Assembly (NCBI GenBank): GCA_030272155.1
Contig: CP126200.1
Span: forward strand, 5,406,001 to 5,470,000
Direction of reading: 5' to 3'
Length of the DNA stretch: 64,000 nt
Source of the DNA: Tetradesmus obliquus
Lineage: Eukaryota; Chlorophyta; Chlorophyceae; Sphaeropleales; Scenedesmaceae
Part shown: positions 53,857-64,000 of the stretch, in pieces
Layout: each line of letters starts with the position of its first letter
Position numbering within the stretch: position 1 is the first letter of the stretch
Notes under the pieces: model-generated
What the model saw: only the letters and a program-made list of their open reading frames with translations
Databases searched by the model: none
Told to the model about the DNA's origin: nothing
Made by a program: the position numbers and the translations under genes

Positions 53857-56032
53857 GTGGGTTCCGGGGGGCGAGGTCTGCAAGGGGGACAGGGAGAGGG
53901 TGATCCAAATGCTGCGCGACAACAACAACATGATGTTTGTTCGTTAACATGTGTGGCGCGCACCTGCGACTGCCACGACGGGTAGCAGCGGGTACGCAGC
54001 AGGGACTCTCGCCGTGGCTGCAGATCAAAGCATCTACGGCGTGAGGCGTCTACGACTAAGATCGATGAAACAGTTGTTGCGTTGAAATGTGATTGAACAA
54101 CAGCTCTCGAGCTTGATAACGTGTTAGGCAGCTTGTCAGCTTGCAGTATTCTTGCTTATGTTGCTCGAAAGCAGGCTTGCTGGCATTCCGGTGCTGCTTT
54201 ACGCTGCTCACAATCAAACAGTATTGGGATTGGTGTGATTATCAGGGTACGAATGTGCAGATGGAGGGTGTCAGTCAGGCACTTAGCTAATCATTTTTCG
54301 GAAGCTTGATAGGTGACAGCAGCGTCACAGCCTTGCTGTGTTGCCATCCGCTGGCGAGCTGCTTGCTGCAAGAACAGAGTTACTTCTGTTTCCCTCATGA
54401 CATGTGGCACAGCAGCAACTCAGGACACACATGCAAATGTGATGATTGACTCCATCATGACGGTCAGCACCAGCAAATGTGTAACTTGTTCAGGAGCGAA
54501 AGTCCCCTGACAGGGGCGAAAGTTTCCTGGTGTGGAAAGGGGCGTCCTTAATACACCCAACTATCATGATACTGCACACCAACACGAGATGGTCTGCTTG
54601 ATGGGTAACATGATGATGATGACGAGATGGTCTGCTGTTCCACTGGCCAGTGCACTTCCATGTGAATGAGTGTTGCTGCGCGCACTTTTTTTTTGTTACC
54701 AGGGGGGACGAAATCCTACTGGCTAGTCACACGCAGCAGCCAGGCGAACCTGACTGCAGGGGGCACAAAGGCAATGCGCGCACTGACTGGGCTCACAGCA
54801 CACTACTTTGCGCATAGAATTGAGACTGGCCTGTGCAGTGCTGGTGCCACTAGCCTGGCTGCCCGGCCCCAGCCTGGCCCGGCCCCCCGGGCGCGATCCA
54901 CCGAGGGCAACCAATCACCGGACCTGCTGCGGTCCAACCAAGCCTAACCGGAACTGCCGCGGTCCACCAAGCCTCAACAAAGCCTGACCCACGATCAAGT
55001 CAACTTATCTGGCCATGTTCAAGTTTATGAGCTGTCCAATCACCGGTCTACCTGTGACAGCGCTACAGCAGGCTCTTGCAAGCGACTGCAGCAACGGCTC
55101 ATTGTTGGAGTGCAGCACGCGTCGTGGTGCAGCGGGCGCAAGCGCCACCGCCGTCATCCCCTTTCACCACCCAACACAACGACAGCAGCTGAAGCAGCTG
55201 GCACCATGCACGATATGATCACAACCCCTTGAGACTGTACAGTGCACACGTGCGACGAATAACGATGGTCCGTGCAATGTGCGTCAGCACTGCTTGACGG
55301 TGAGGCCATCTGCACTTCATGCAGGCCTGCAGCAAGCAGCAGCAAGCAGTCACTGCACGGTTCAGGCAGCCTGCTGCAACGCACACTTGTCAGGTAGCCA
55401 TGTTCCTGTACGCTTATATTGTTGTTGCTACAGTGCAAGCACCGGCCCGGTGTCGAGCATGAGCCTGTTGATCAGCAGCTGCCTTGCAGGAGAACCACCT
55501 CAGTGACTGTGCAGCTCGACTGTGCAGCTGCTTGCCATGTCCCCGTGACGTGGCCCGGTAGTGAGGCCACGCACAGCGACAAAGCAAGCACCTTTCAACC
55601 TCAAGACCCATCGGACACAGACGACGTGCTCCAAAACAAAAGTAGCCATTCACAGCAGCTGCAACAGGCATGACTCCTTCTACACAGACCGTGGCACAGC
55701 TCCAGTGCTGTATTGCTGCATGCTGCCACTGTCAGGCAAACAGTATGCCATACTGCTGCGGCAGCTGGCTTGCCGTGCAGCTGAAGGGTGCTGCTGCCAT
55801 GCCACGGCAGCGCGCCTTGGGGCAGCAGCACTGCTTGACCGCATCATCCCACCATGCCATCATGGCAGCACAGTGTGCTGAGCACCACGGGCACCTCCAG
55901 CTGCCAGCAGCACATCAAAGTGGCTGTTCAGCAACAGCAGCTGCTAGCCCGGTACACAAACCTGTATTGGCTTTCCCGTCAAATAGAGGAGCGCTGACGC
56001 CAGCGCTGCCAGAGACAACACCCCTGGCGGTG
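53857..56032. other. Intergenic
   Basis: No gene is recognised. Short AT-richer stretches lie around 54040-54130, and a small tandem of GGGCGAAAGT-type units at about 54495-54530. Confidence 0.5.
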
Positions 56033-57799
56033 TTACACTATTCCCTTGCCTGGCAGCGCACCAGCTGTGCTTCCGCCAACACTCCTAGCGCCAGCGATAA
56101 ACCGCCGTGTCACGTGCCGCACACACCTGAACCCTAGCCCACTCTCATCCCCAATTCCTGGTGACCCTGAATACGTGTACGGCCCGTCAAAACCGTGTTC
56201 CTCGTACCAGCGCTGGTAGTCCGAACATTCTGCGCGAATCTCATCCAGCAGCTGCTCGAACGCCTCCAGTGCAGCCGACACAATGTCTGCCCCGCAGGCG
56301 TCGATCAGCTCTGCCTTCTTTTCGTCCAGCCGCGTATTGGCCAGCGTCCAGAGCTGCATGTCGTGCTGGTTCACGGAGAGGATATAGTCGTTGAGGTGCT
56401 GCGGCATGTCCTTGGCTGTCTTGTACTTGCCAGTTCGTACTTTGGATGGCAGGTAGGCGATATCCTCGTACGTGAGCCCGTACTGCAGCATGAAGATGAC
56501 CAGCGCTGCAGCAGTTGCAGCAACAGCAGGGGCAGCAGATGAAGAGCAGCAGAAGGATCAGCAGAGGGTCAGCAGGAGCAGCACAGGGCATGGCATGACA
56601 AGCGCTGCCAATGCGTCAAGGTGCAGCTGGCAAGTCTACTGATGGGCCTGGGGATGTGAAGAGGTTAGACGCTGCAGCTCATGCATGAGTACCATATGAT
56701 ACACCTTGCCGACATTGCTGACAAAACTGCTCCGTCAATGACTGCAAGCAGTCGCGCTGCTGGATAATTGCTGCTGCTGGCTGTTGAGGTATAGTGCTGG
56801 GCCACAATACTGGAAAGCAACTGCCACAGCTGCCGGCCCCCGTCAGTGCTCACCCTCGTTCATGCGCTCCGACACAAATATGAAGTCGTACTGGTCTGCT
56901 GCCGCCTCCACGCCGCGCACGTCGCCCCGCATGTACCAGTACATCAAGTTTTGCTGGAAGTGCTTGCGCGCAAAGTCATACCGGTGCTCCACTGTGTCAT
57001 TTGCTGTGGCCAGCTGCATGTAGGTGGAATCGTCCCCGCTGTCACATGCACTGGGCCCTGCAGGGCCGCTGGTGTTGAGCGGCGCGAAAGGCTTCCAGCC
57101 TTGCCGCACTGCCGTCCAGAAGCACAGCGTCTGGATGAAATGAGAATGCACGCGTGCCACCGGGTGCCGCACCGAGGTGAAGCGCATCAGCGGCCGCGAG
57201 AAGAGCTCTGCTGCCTGCTCGCTGTACGGGATGTGGCTGGTGATAGCTGTGTACTTGAAGTCTGAGGAGTTAGCCACCTTGTCGATTGCTGCCTGCATGC
57301 CTTGCTGGAACTGCGTTGGCTTTGGGCCCTTGTCATTCAGCTGGAATACCAGCTTCATTTCGTCCCATTTGAGCCACACTACGCCGTAGTGCTGACAGAT
57401 GCTGTTGAACACGCTGGACAGTGTGGTAGAGCCTGTCTTGTATGTTTTGACGTACCAGAAGTTTGAGGGGAAGGGGTTGACAGCAGGGAAGGGGCTGCTG
57501 GGGTTGGGGCACCACCCATGCTGCGTCGGCAGCAAGTGCTGGCTTGCTCCTGGTCTGCTGCTGCTGCTGCTGCTGCTTAGGCTGGCTGCTTTGCTGCTGC
57601 TGCTGCTGCTCCGGTCGCCATGGTCTGGAGCATTTAGCGTGCGGTTAACTGATACTATAAGAAGGATCAACACAACGCCCAGCGCAATGTGTGCAGGCCG
57701 CATGCTGGCACGGACCCGCCCTTTTTGGCGCCGCTCGTGATTGCCGTTGGGGAGCAGAGGCCGTTCGTTGGTGTTTATATCTTGCATAGGTCTACTCAA
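56033..57799 (-). CDS. Golgi-type carbohydrate sulfotransferase (galactose-3-O-sulfotransferase-like)
   Basis: Two exons, 56854..57799 and 56033..56505, give 472 residues; the junction reads SERMNE|ALVIFM in phase. It is a type II membrane protein: a basic cytosolic tail, one helix (about residues 33-50, IALGVVLILLIVSVN), then a Ser-rich stem and a lumenal catalytic domain. The PAPS 5'-phosphosulfate site is WYVKTYKTGSTTLSSVF, and the 3'-phosphate site is RFTSVRHPVARVHSHF. YDFIFVSERMNE and then LQYGLTYEDIAYL match the C-terminal half of the GAL3ST family, which sulfates galactose on glycans. Sulfated extracellular polysaccharides are common in green algae, so cell wall or mucilage modification is a fair guess. 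N-glycosylation sites (NSS, NTS, NDT) agree with a lumenal location. Confidence 0.85.
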
Positions 57800-58757
57800 C
57801 AGCGAGCTTCATGACCTCCGTTCCTTGCAGTGCAGTGGTTTCGTTCTCGCGGCAGTACAAGCAGGGCTATTTGGCTTCTTTCAATGCGCAGTGAAGGAGA
57901 ATAACAGTGGGTTTTCTTGCTGCTGCTGTCCACACGCTTCAATAGTCGTGTTTGCCACTGCTGTTACGTTGTTGTTGGTTTGTGCTGCTGTCATCGTCCG
58001 TCCTGCAGCAATTCCAGGGAAGCAATGCACCCGATCGCTCCGACGACGGAAAAGTTGAGGTGACGCAATGGCCTGTAAAACGTCTAGGTTCCCTCAGACG
58101 CTCTCTCATACCTTCGCCACTGGGCTGCTGGCAGCACTGCTAGGACAGCTGCCAGCTGCCAGCAGCGGGCGATCATCATCAGCAGCAGCGGGCGATGTTG
58201 GCATAGTGTGCCAATGTTGGTGGTTAAAGGCTTGACGGCAGGGGGTGGTCTACGCTGTAGTGAACATGTATGTCACTATCATATCCTGTGAACATGGTGC
58301 AAGCTGGCCAGCAGAACCTGTGCCAGCCCTGTGGAGGGTGTACGGTGCCGCCACAGCAGCCATTCAGTGCTACTCATCTTCATCACACGTTCATCATATC
58401 CGTAATCGATCTCGTGCACTGACAAAGTGATTGTGACAGTGATAAGTACACTTCTTGACGCAGCAGGCTCAGCCGAGGCTCGTAGGGGAAATGTCAGGCG
58501 TTGGAGTTCCAAAGATTCAGCCATGCAGCGCAACCCAACCTGCCGCAAGCGATGGCACTGTAGCTGAGTGGCTGCTTTGATGATGCAATAACCAACCAAT
58601 TCTACACCACAACAATTGATGAAAAAAACATGCATCTGCACTGCTGGTCAACAGTGCTCTTACCTAGAGCATCTGGCAACCCCCTGTAGCAGCCTGGCAA
58701 ATAATGCTGTCACTGAAGCTCAAGACCATGGCTTAACGGCATCAGAACCACACATTA
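57800..58757. other. Intergenic
   Basis: No coding feature is recognised. The sulfotransferase promoter should lie near 57800-58050. Confidence 0.5.
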
Positions 58758-59151
58758 TCACTGCTGCACACAACTTCCGCCCACTTTCTGCCGTACAGCA
58801 GCCACTAGCTCCTCAGGCAGCGCCCCCGACTCATCAGCCGGCTCAAACCAGTGGCTGGGGCTGCACGCAATTTTGCACTTGCGGATACCCAGCGCAGGCG
58901 CATGAATGACAATGCCCTTGGTGTTGACCACAGCCGGCACAAAGCTGTAGCCTGATTTGCTCATGATGAATGCATCTGCGCTCCACATCTGCTGCCACGT
59001 CCACAGCAGGTCCGAGTCAAACAGCAGCGTCAAGTTTGGGATCTCCTGCCGCACGCGCTGCATGTCTTCGTGCTCTTTCTCGCTCGTGCTGGGCTCAGTG
59101 AACCACTCCACAGTGAAATCCACCTGCAGCTGCTGCAGCACCTGTTGAGGG

Positions 59152-59201
<50 letters not shown>

Positions 59202-59574
59202 CAGTTGGAGTGTGTTGGGTGATTTGGTCATCGCACCTGCCCTTGCTCCTCTGCATGACAGCAAACTGCACAGCACACTGCTGCGCGTAGGCCTCAACTA
59301 TGTCGTGAGCGGCCTTTGGGCACGGGGTTTCACGCCACATTCTTGCCACCACACAGGCATTACATAGTGGCAGCATCCCCAAACTACTACACCAGCTGGC
59401 TGACTCAGCGCACCTGGGCCAGGCCCTTCACCACGTTGATGTAGTAGCTGGCAGGCATCTCGCGCGCTGCTGAGGCCGTGCTCAGGTCCCCGCGCCGCAT
59501 GTGCACCACGATACGGAAGCTGCGTGCCCGCGCCAGCAGCCAGGACTGCTCGGGGCGGCTGCTGTTGTAAGTCG

Positions 59575-59633
<59 letters not shown>

Positions 59634-60960
59634 TGAGGTGACAGCAGTAAGGTGGCTGCAGTTGCTGTGCATCTTACAAGTGTTGCAGCCACGACTGTGG
59701 TCGCAGCAGCAGACCTGGCATTAGTGCAGGTGCTGATGTAAGGTATTATTCGTCACATGCAAGCAACTGTTGCACTGCTGCTGCTTGCTGCCACCTGTTA
59801 AGCTGAGCATGAAGCCATGCATCATCACGTCACAACCCCTGTGCCTGAGCTGTGACCGTACTAATGCACGTCGTAATGCACGTCGTAAATGCACGTGCAA
59901 CTGCTACTGGCTGCTGCACAAAGCACAAAGCATCTGCACTAGTGCTGCATGCCAGCCCACTCACCCACTGGCTCGCCAGGTACTTTTGAGGCCGCCATGC
60001 TGGCACGTGGTAGAAAATATCAGGGCAGGGGCTGATGAACTCATCCGTGAGCTCCAGCCCCACAAGTGTCGGCTGCTTTGCTTGCAGCGCTGCTGCTGCC
60101 ACGCTGGCTAGCTTGTCCCAGTCTGCCCTGAACAGGTACTGCTGCTCCCAGGCGCTGGCGTTGACTGCTGAGCTTGATGGCAGCCGGATGTGCTTGGCGA
60201 TGCGCCGCATCTTATGCAGATCGGATTCTGGCAGGTTGTCGCAGCGCGCATCGCGGTAGTGTGGGGCGCCCCCAATGTGTCCGATGCACTCAAAAGGTGA
60301 GTGGTGGTACTGCAGTCCGGATGCATGTGCAATGGCATACACACCCAGCATGCGTGCTGTCTGGCTGCCCAAGCCATCCCTGATCTTGAGGCCATATGTT
60401 AGCGCCACGTTCGCTTTGACCCATGGGTCTTCAAAGATGGCAAACTTGGGGCAGCCATACTCTGTTGTCTGCTGCTGCTGCGCTGCCAGCCGCCGCCAGC
60501 TGCCGCCCCTGCTGCTGCCACCCCTGCTGCTGCTACCCCTGCTGCTGCTGCTGCTCCTGATGGCTGTCAGCCAGTGACCGTGAACCTGCGGCAGATGAAC
60601 GCCAGGCGACAGAGCAAAGGGTGCCAGTGAGCGGCCTGCTTAGCACTTGAATTGACAAACTTGATGCCAGCGAGCAACGCTAGGTCTGCTCCGCACTGCG
60701 CTCAACTGTGGAGGTGGTGCAGGGGCTGGTGCTGCTTCTGTAGTGCTGCTGCTGGTGTTGCTGCTGTGCTTGCAGCTCTCCTGTATCATTGGTGCTAACC
60801 ATGCAACGTATTAAGATATGCTCGGATGCTTGGTCTGCAGAAGTGACGTCTTAGCAGCAGCAATTCCGCCATGCACTGCCCTCACCACTGATGCTGCAGA
60901 CACCAGCACGCAGCACACCAGCAGTGAACGAATCAGCTGCCCACCAACGCGTTCAGCCAT
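58758..60960 (-). CDS. Secretory glycosyltransferase with HxRRGD motif (fucosyltransferase-like)
   Basis: Four exons, all in phase 0, encode 413 residues: 60886..60960, 59965..60585, 59414..59575 and 58758..59141. Exon 1 is a signal anchor (MAERVGGQLIRSLLVCCVLVS). A Ser/Arg/Gly stem follows. The catalytic part begins WVKANVALTYGLKIRDGLGSQ, then TARMLGVYAIAHASGL, a glycine-rich start seen in GDP-sugar transferases. SFRIVVHMRRGDLS carries HxRRGD, the GDP-fucose-binding motif of several fucosyltransferase families (GT11, GT23, GT65-type). The C-terminal ADAFIMSKSGYSFVPAVV resembles the S-x-S-x-x-S/A motif III region of the same enzymes. The donor sugar is inferred. The intron before exon 3 has a (CTG)n tract right against the CCAG acceptor. 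Confidence 0.7.
59158..59196. repeat. (CAG)n microsatellite
   Basis: A CAG run (CTG on the gene strand) just upstream of the last exon's acceptor in the glycosyltransferase gene. Confidence 0.9.
59579..59630. repeat. (CAG)n microsatellite, about 17 units
   Basis: CTG on the gene strand, running directly into the acceptor CCAG of glycosyltransferase exon 3. It replaces an ordinary pyrimidine tract. Confidence 0.9.
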
Positions 60961-62289
60961 ATTGATAGTTGATTAAATACAACGTTTTCTGGAAATTGCA
61001 GTCATGCGTCCCTCATGTTTGCTGGGGCAGCAGCAGCAGTCTTGCTGTTCCCTGCCGTGCAAGGAAACGGGCCGCGGTTGGTTTGCGAGCTGCAGCGCAA
61101 ACAAGTTGACAAACTGAGCTTTGACAAGAAATATGCAATTGTTTGAGATGCAGGCTGCGCCACGGGCGAGCAAGACCTGCCGCGCAGTACAGGCGCGAAT
61201 TTGTCATGTGCCTCGCCGAGGGACGCGCTGGCTGCGGCGACTCGACAAGATATCCATTTCAAGTTGCTTTCATGCAGATGAGACATGTGGTTGCTGATAG
61301 TGGCGAAGCTGCTGCCCGCAAGTCATGCCCACTCATGTGCTGCTCAAGAGCACACACTGCTGCTGTCTCAAGGCTAACCTTTTCCAACTATGGTGGCAGA
61401 TTCCGTACAAATGAAAGAGAGTTATGTTGCCGGCATATAGAGTTACAGCGTGCATACAGGTGCCGGTGTGCACAATCGGCCAGAGCTTGATGCACATGGA
61501 TCAATGCAGCTGCACAGACGGCCTTGAGGCTCACAGTGAAGTCTCTAAGAATGCAGCAGCCTGCGGCTGAGCCAGATCATAAGGCAGCGGCCCCACTGCA
61601 TGCAGCAAGCCTTGCGCCGCGGATGCACAAGACACCAGCAAATGCGTTGAGCCATAATCGAACCGGCAACTGCCACCAATGCACCTAGGCTGTGACGATG
61701 CACAGGAACTGCAGCAATGAACACGGCAGACAGTGAAGCAGCAAATCAGCCAGCCACACATGCTGCAGCACAAAAACAGCCTCTGCACAGCTTCACATGG
61801 TCCTTGCAATGATACCACAAGCGTGCAGAGCAGCTGTCAAAGTAGCAGAATGCTGCCACATCGCTGCTGCAAGGGTGTGTCGGTCACTCAAACACGCGCC
61901 AAAAGCCAGCTAGTGTGCGCCAGCACTCTGTTAGTGGCGCACACGCGGCATACAAGCGGCACACATAACACCATAAGTTTCTGCTGCAAGCTGCAGCACC
62001 AAACAAAGAAAAACAACACAGCAAACACCGACTTGCACTTCAGCAAGCCGGCAGTGCGGCGGCCATGCTGCCTGCAAGTAAGCAATCCAGAAGTCTAGCC
62101 AACCAATCGCACAGCTACGCTGCAGCAGCAGGATGCTAGGCAGTATGGCTGCCATAAGCCTTGTTGCAGGCAAAGGCAGGGGGTGGATGGCTATACTACA
62201 ACGACCTACTTGAATCACACAGGCATCAGACCTGCCTCGGATTGGTCCGACCAATCAGAGTCTGATGGCTGATTGCAACTACTGTACAA
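60961..62289. other. Intergenic
   Basis: No gene is recognised. The glycosyltransferase promoter is expected at its left end and the 3' end of the Pcf11-like gene at its right end. Confidence 0.5.
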
Positions 62290-62544
62290 CTACGCTGCCT
62301 GCTCCAGCTTTGCGCGCTTTGCAGCAGACCCCAGCTCGCCTGGCTGGTCATCTGCTGCTGCCTCTGCACTAGCTTCACGCTTGGTGCCTGCCTGCTGCTG
62401 TGCTGCTGCTGCTACATCCTCCATCTTGCTGTCCTGCAACGCCTCAGACTTGTAGTCTGCTGCATCCTGCACTTCCTCTTTGACCACTGCACCAGCAGCT
62501 GCAGCAGGCTGCCCTTCCTGCTGCTGCAGCTGATCGCCATCAGC

Positions 62545-62577
<33 letters not shown>

Positions 62578-63551
62578 GCTAGCTGCCTGGCCTGCGGCTG
62601 GCGCTCCAGCAGCAGCAGCAGCCATCGCCGCCTCCGCATCTCCCTCCTGCTGCTGCTGCCCACCGCCGCCAGCAACCAGCATCGCCGCTTCACCGCTGCC
62701 CAGCCCAGCCTCAGCCAGGCACTTGGCCTTCACCAGTGAGCCGTCTGCCACGCCGTAGCGCTGCGCCTCATCGCCGTGGATGCGCTTTGCGCCCCTGTAG
62801 AACCACTCCTCCTTGTCTGGGTCGAAGAACTTGTCGAAGGGCTCGCCGCTGATGGCGCAGCAGGGCTGCTCAGGGTCCTCCGGCTCCAGCGCCTCCTCGC
62901 CCTGCTCCGAGTCAGAGGCCGCCTGCAAAGCAAGCAGTGGAGGTAGCACGTGGCCAGTGAAAAGCGACAGGTGCAGGTTGGTGAAGGCGGCTTGCGGAAG
63001 GTGTAGCTGCGGCTCCAGCGCCTCCTCGCCCTGCTCGGAGTCGGAGGTCGCCTGTGGGGCAGCAGGCAATGACGGTGGCTTGTAACACGGCAGTCATGAG
63101 GCAGCGAAGGTAGAAGGTAAGGCTGGAAAGTGCATGCACAGACGTGGAGGTGTCCAAGCACCTGTTATAACAGCCACACAATTGCGCACATGCTGGCTGG
63201 CAAGCTGTCCTGCAGAAAAACCTGCTGCATTTATGGTCTGCTTATCATGCGATAAAGCAGCCATTATTCTGCATGCTGCTGCCCATTGGTCAATCAGCGT
63301 TGCACTGCCATGCCTGCCACAACGCATGCCAGAGGACCCACCTCATCGCCAAATGGGTTGCTGGCGACTGCATCCTCGGTGGTCAGTGTGCCAGCGATCC
63401 AGGTGTCCACAGTCAGGTACCATGCTCGGCTTGCGCCAGCACCTGCTGCAGCGCTGCGCCGCTTGTTGCGCTGGAACTCCACATCCCTGAACTTGGCCCG
63501 GCTGGTGACTGACAGCTGCTCCAGAAGGTGCAGGACACCTGCATGTGTTTC
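62290..63551 (-). CDS. PCF11: Pcf11-like mRNA 3'-end processing factor, C-terminal part
   Basis: Two exons are certain: 63342..63551 and 62290..62922, both phase 0 (281 residues with the stop). The first gives LLEQLSVTSRAKFRDVEFQR then SRAWYLTVDTWIAGT and ends NPFGDE. The second starts AASDSEQGEEALEPEDPEQ and continues CCAISGEPFDKFFDPDKEEW then FYRGAKRI. This is the C-terminal zinc-finger region of Pcf11 (C-x-I-x-G-E-x-F plus a following W-x-Y), part of cleavage factor II. The tail is Ala/Gln-rich with acidic and Lys patches. Upstream exons with the CTD-interacting domain would lie beyond the right edge. A stretch ending at a donor near 63743 could be an upstream exon, but its phase does not match. 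A diverged copy of the last exon's start, with acceptor, is at 63005-63057. Confidence 0.75.
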
Positions 63552-64000
63552 CTGCAAGAAGCAGGCAGCAGGGTGAGCACATGGTTGGGTTAACTTTGTC
63601 CAAGCTTGGCTGTGCTAGGGTTGGGGTGCACGCATCGTTGGACGCCCTGACAACGACTTCCAACCTGCCTGCTGGTTCTGCTACGTTGACAATTTGCACG
63701 GTACAGAAGAGGCTACGTGTTGGGCTGATATATTAGACTCACGTTTGCTGCTGCGAGCGGAAGGCGCGGGCGACAGTGCGATCTCCGAAGCCAGCCAAAC
63801 TTTACCGGCACCAACGCCGATGTTTAACGTAAACATAGATTACTTCAAGTAAGTTAAGCAAGAAACTAGTGGTGCGCTGTTGGGAACAATAAACGACACA
63901 CGTCTAGGCCTGCACACAGCGATCATGGTAAACTGCTCTGCACACCTCTGACAGCGGTGGTTAGTCTTCGCATTTTTATAAGCAAACAAAAGAATCTGAC
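63552..64000. other. Right edge of window
   Basis: Contains a possible donor (GTGAGT on the minus strand at 63742) after an open segment. I cannot tell whether it is an upstream Pcf11 exon, a 5' leader or chance. Confidence 0.4.

Noticed and set aside
1..64000. tRNA, rRNA or other structured RNA genes
   Set aside because: Reading by eye I found no cloverleaf or rRNA-like stretch. A covariance-model scan would settle this; I cannot exclude a missed tRNA.

Overview
The window looks like nuclear DNA of a green alga (Chlorophyta, probably Chlorophyceae). Host genes are split into many short exons with GTGAGT/GTGCGT donors and CAG acceptors. Introns are full of (CTG)n/(CAG)n runs. There is a plastid-type HSP70 with a transit peptide, and a chromodomain Ty3/Gypsy retrotransposon. 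I see no prokaryotic operon structure. Exons were placed by hand from splice signals, reading-frame phase and family resemblance; there was no transcript evidence and no database search.

Layout. 1-1863 (-): 5' part of a plastid HSP70B gene, running off the left edge. 3891-6707 (-): a protein with two SpoVS-like domains. 8953-13198 (-): an eight-exon ammonium transporter. 13809-19722 (-): a Ty3/Gypsy element with 205-bp LTRs, target duplication, primer-binding site, polypurine tract, Gag, Pol and chromodomain; Gag and Pol share a frame and are separated by one amber codon. 20183-22234 (+): a Gln-rich unknown. 22409-24049 (+): a plastid-targeted membrane protein of unknown function. 24565-33985: a large inverted duplication holding two serpin copies tail to tail, with a fragment of the adjacent LRR gene at its centre. 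34052-35758 (-): F-box/LRR-like protein. 36287-40188 (-): CD2BP2/LIN1-like splicing factor. 41012-44360 (+): armadillo-like repeat protein. 45840-46295 (+): secreted single-domain rhodanese. 49522-53856 (-): selenium-binding-protein-like propeller with a one-base frameshift. 56033-57799 (-): Golgi-type sulfotransferase. 58758-60960 (-): secretory glycosyltransferase with an HxRRGD motif. 62290-63551+ (-): 3' part of a Pcf11-like gene.

The most striking pattern runs across at least five unrelated genes. Introns carry diverged tandem copies of the neighbouring exon's end together with its splice site: copies of exon starts with an acceptor lie upstream of the real exon, and copies of exon ends with a donor lie downstream. 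I call these splice-junction echoes. They suggest that introns here grow by tandem duplication across splice junctions, which splicing then hides. The neighbouring host genes show no shared pathway, as expected for a eukaryotic chromosome.
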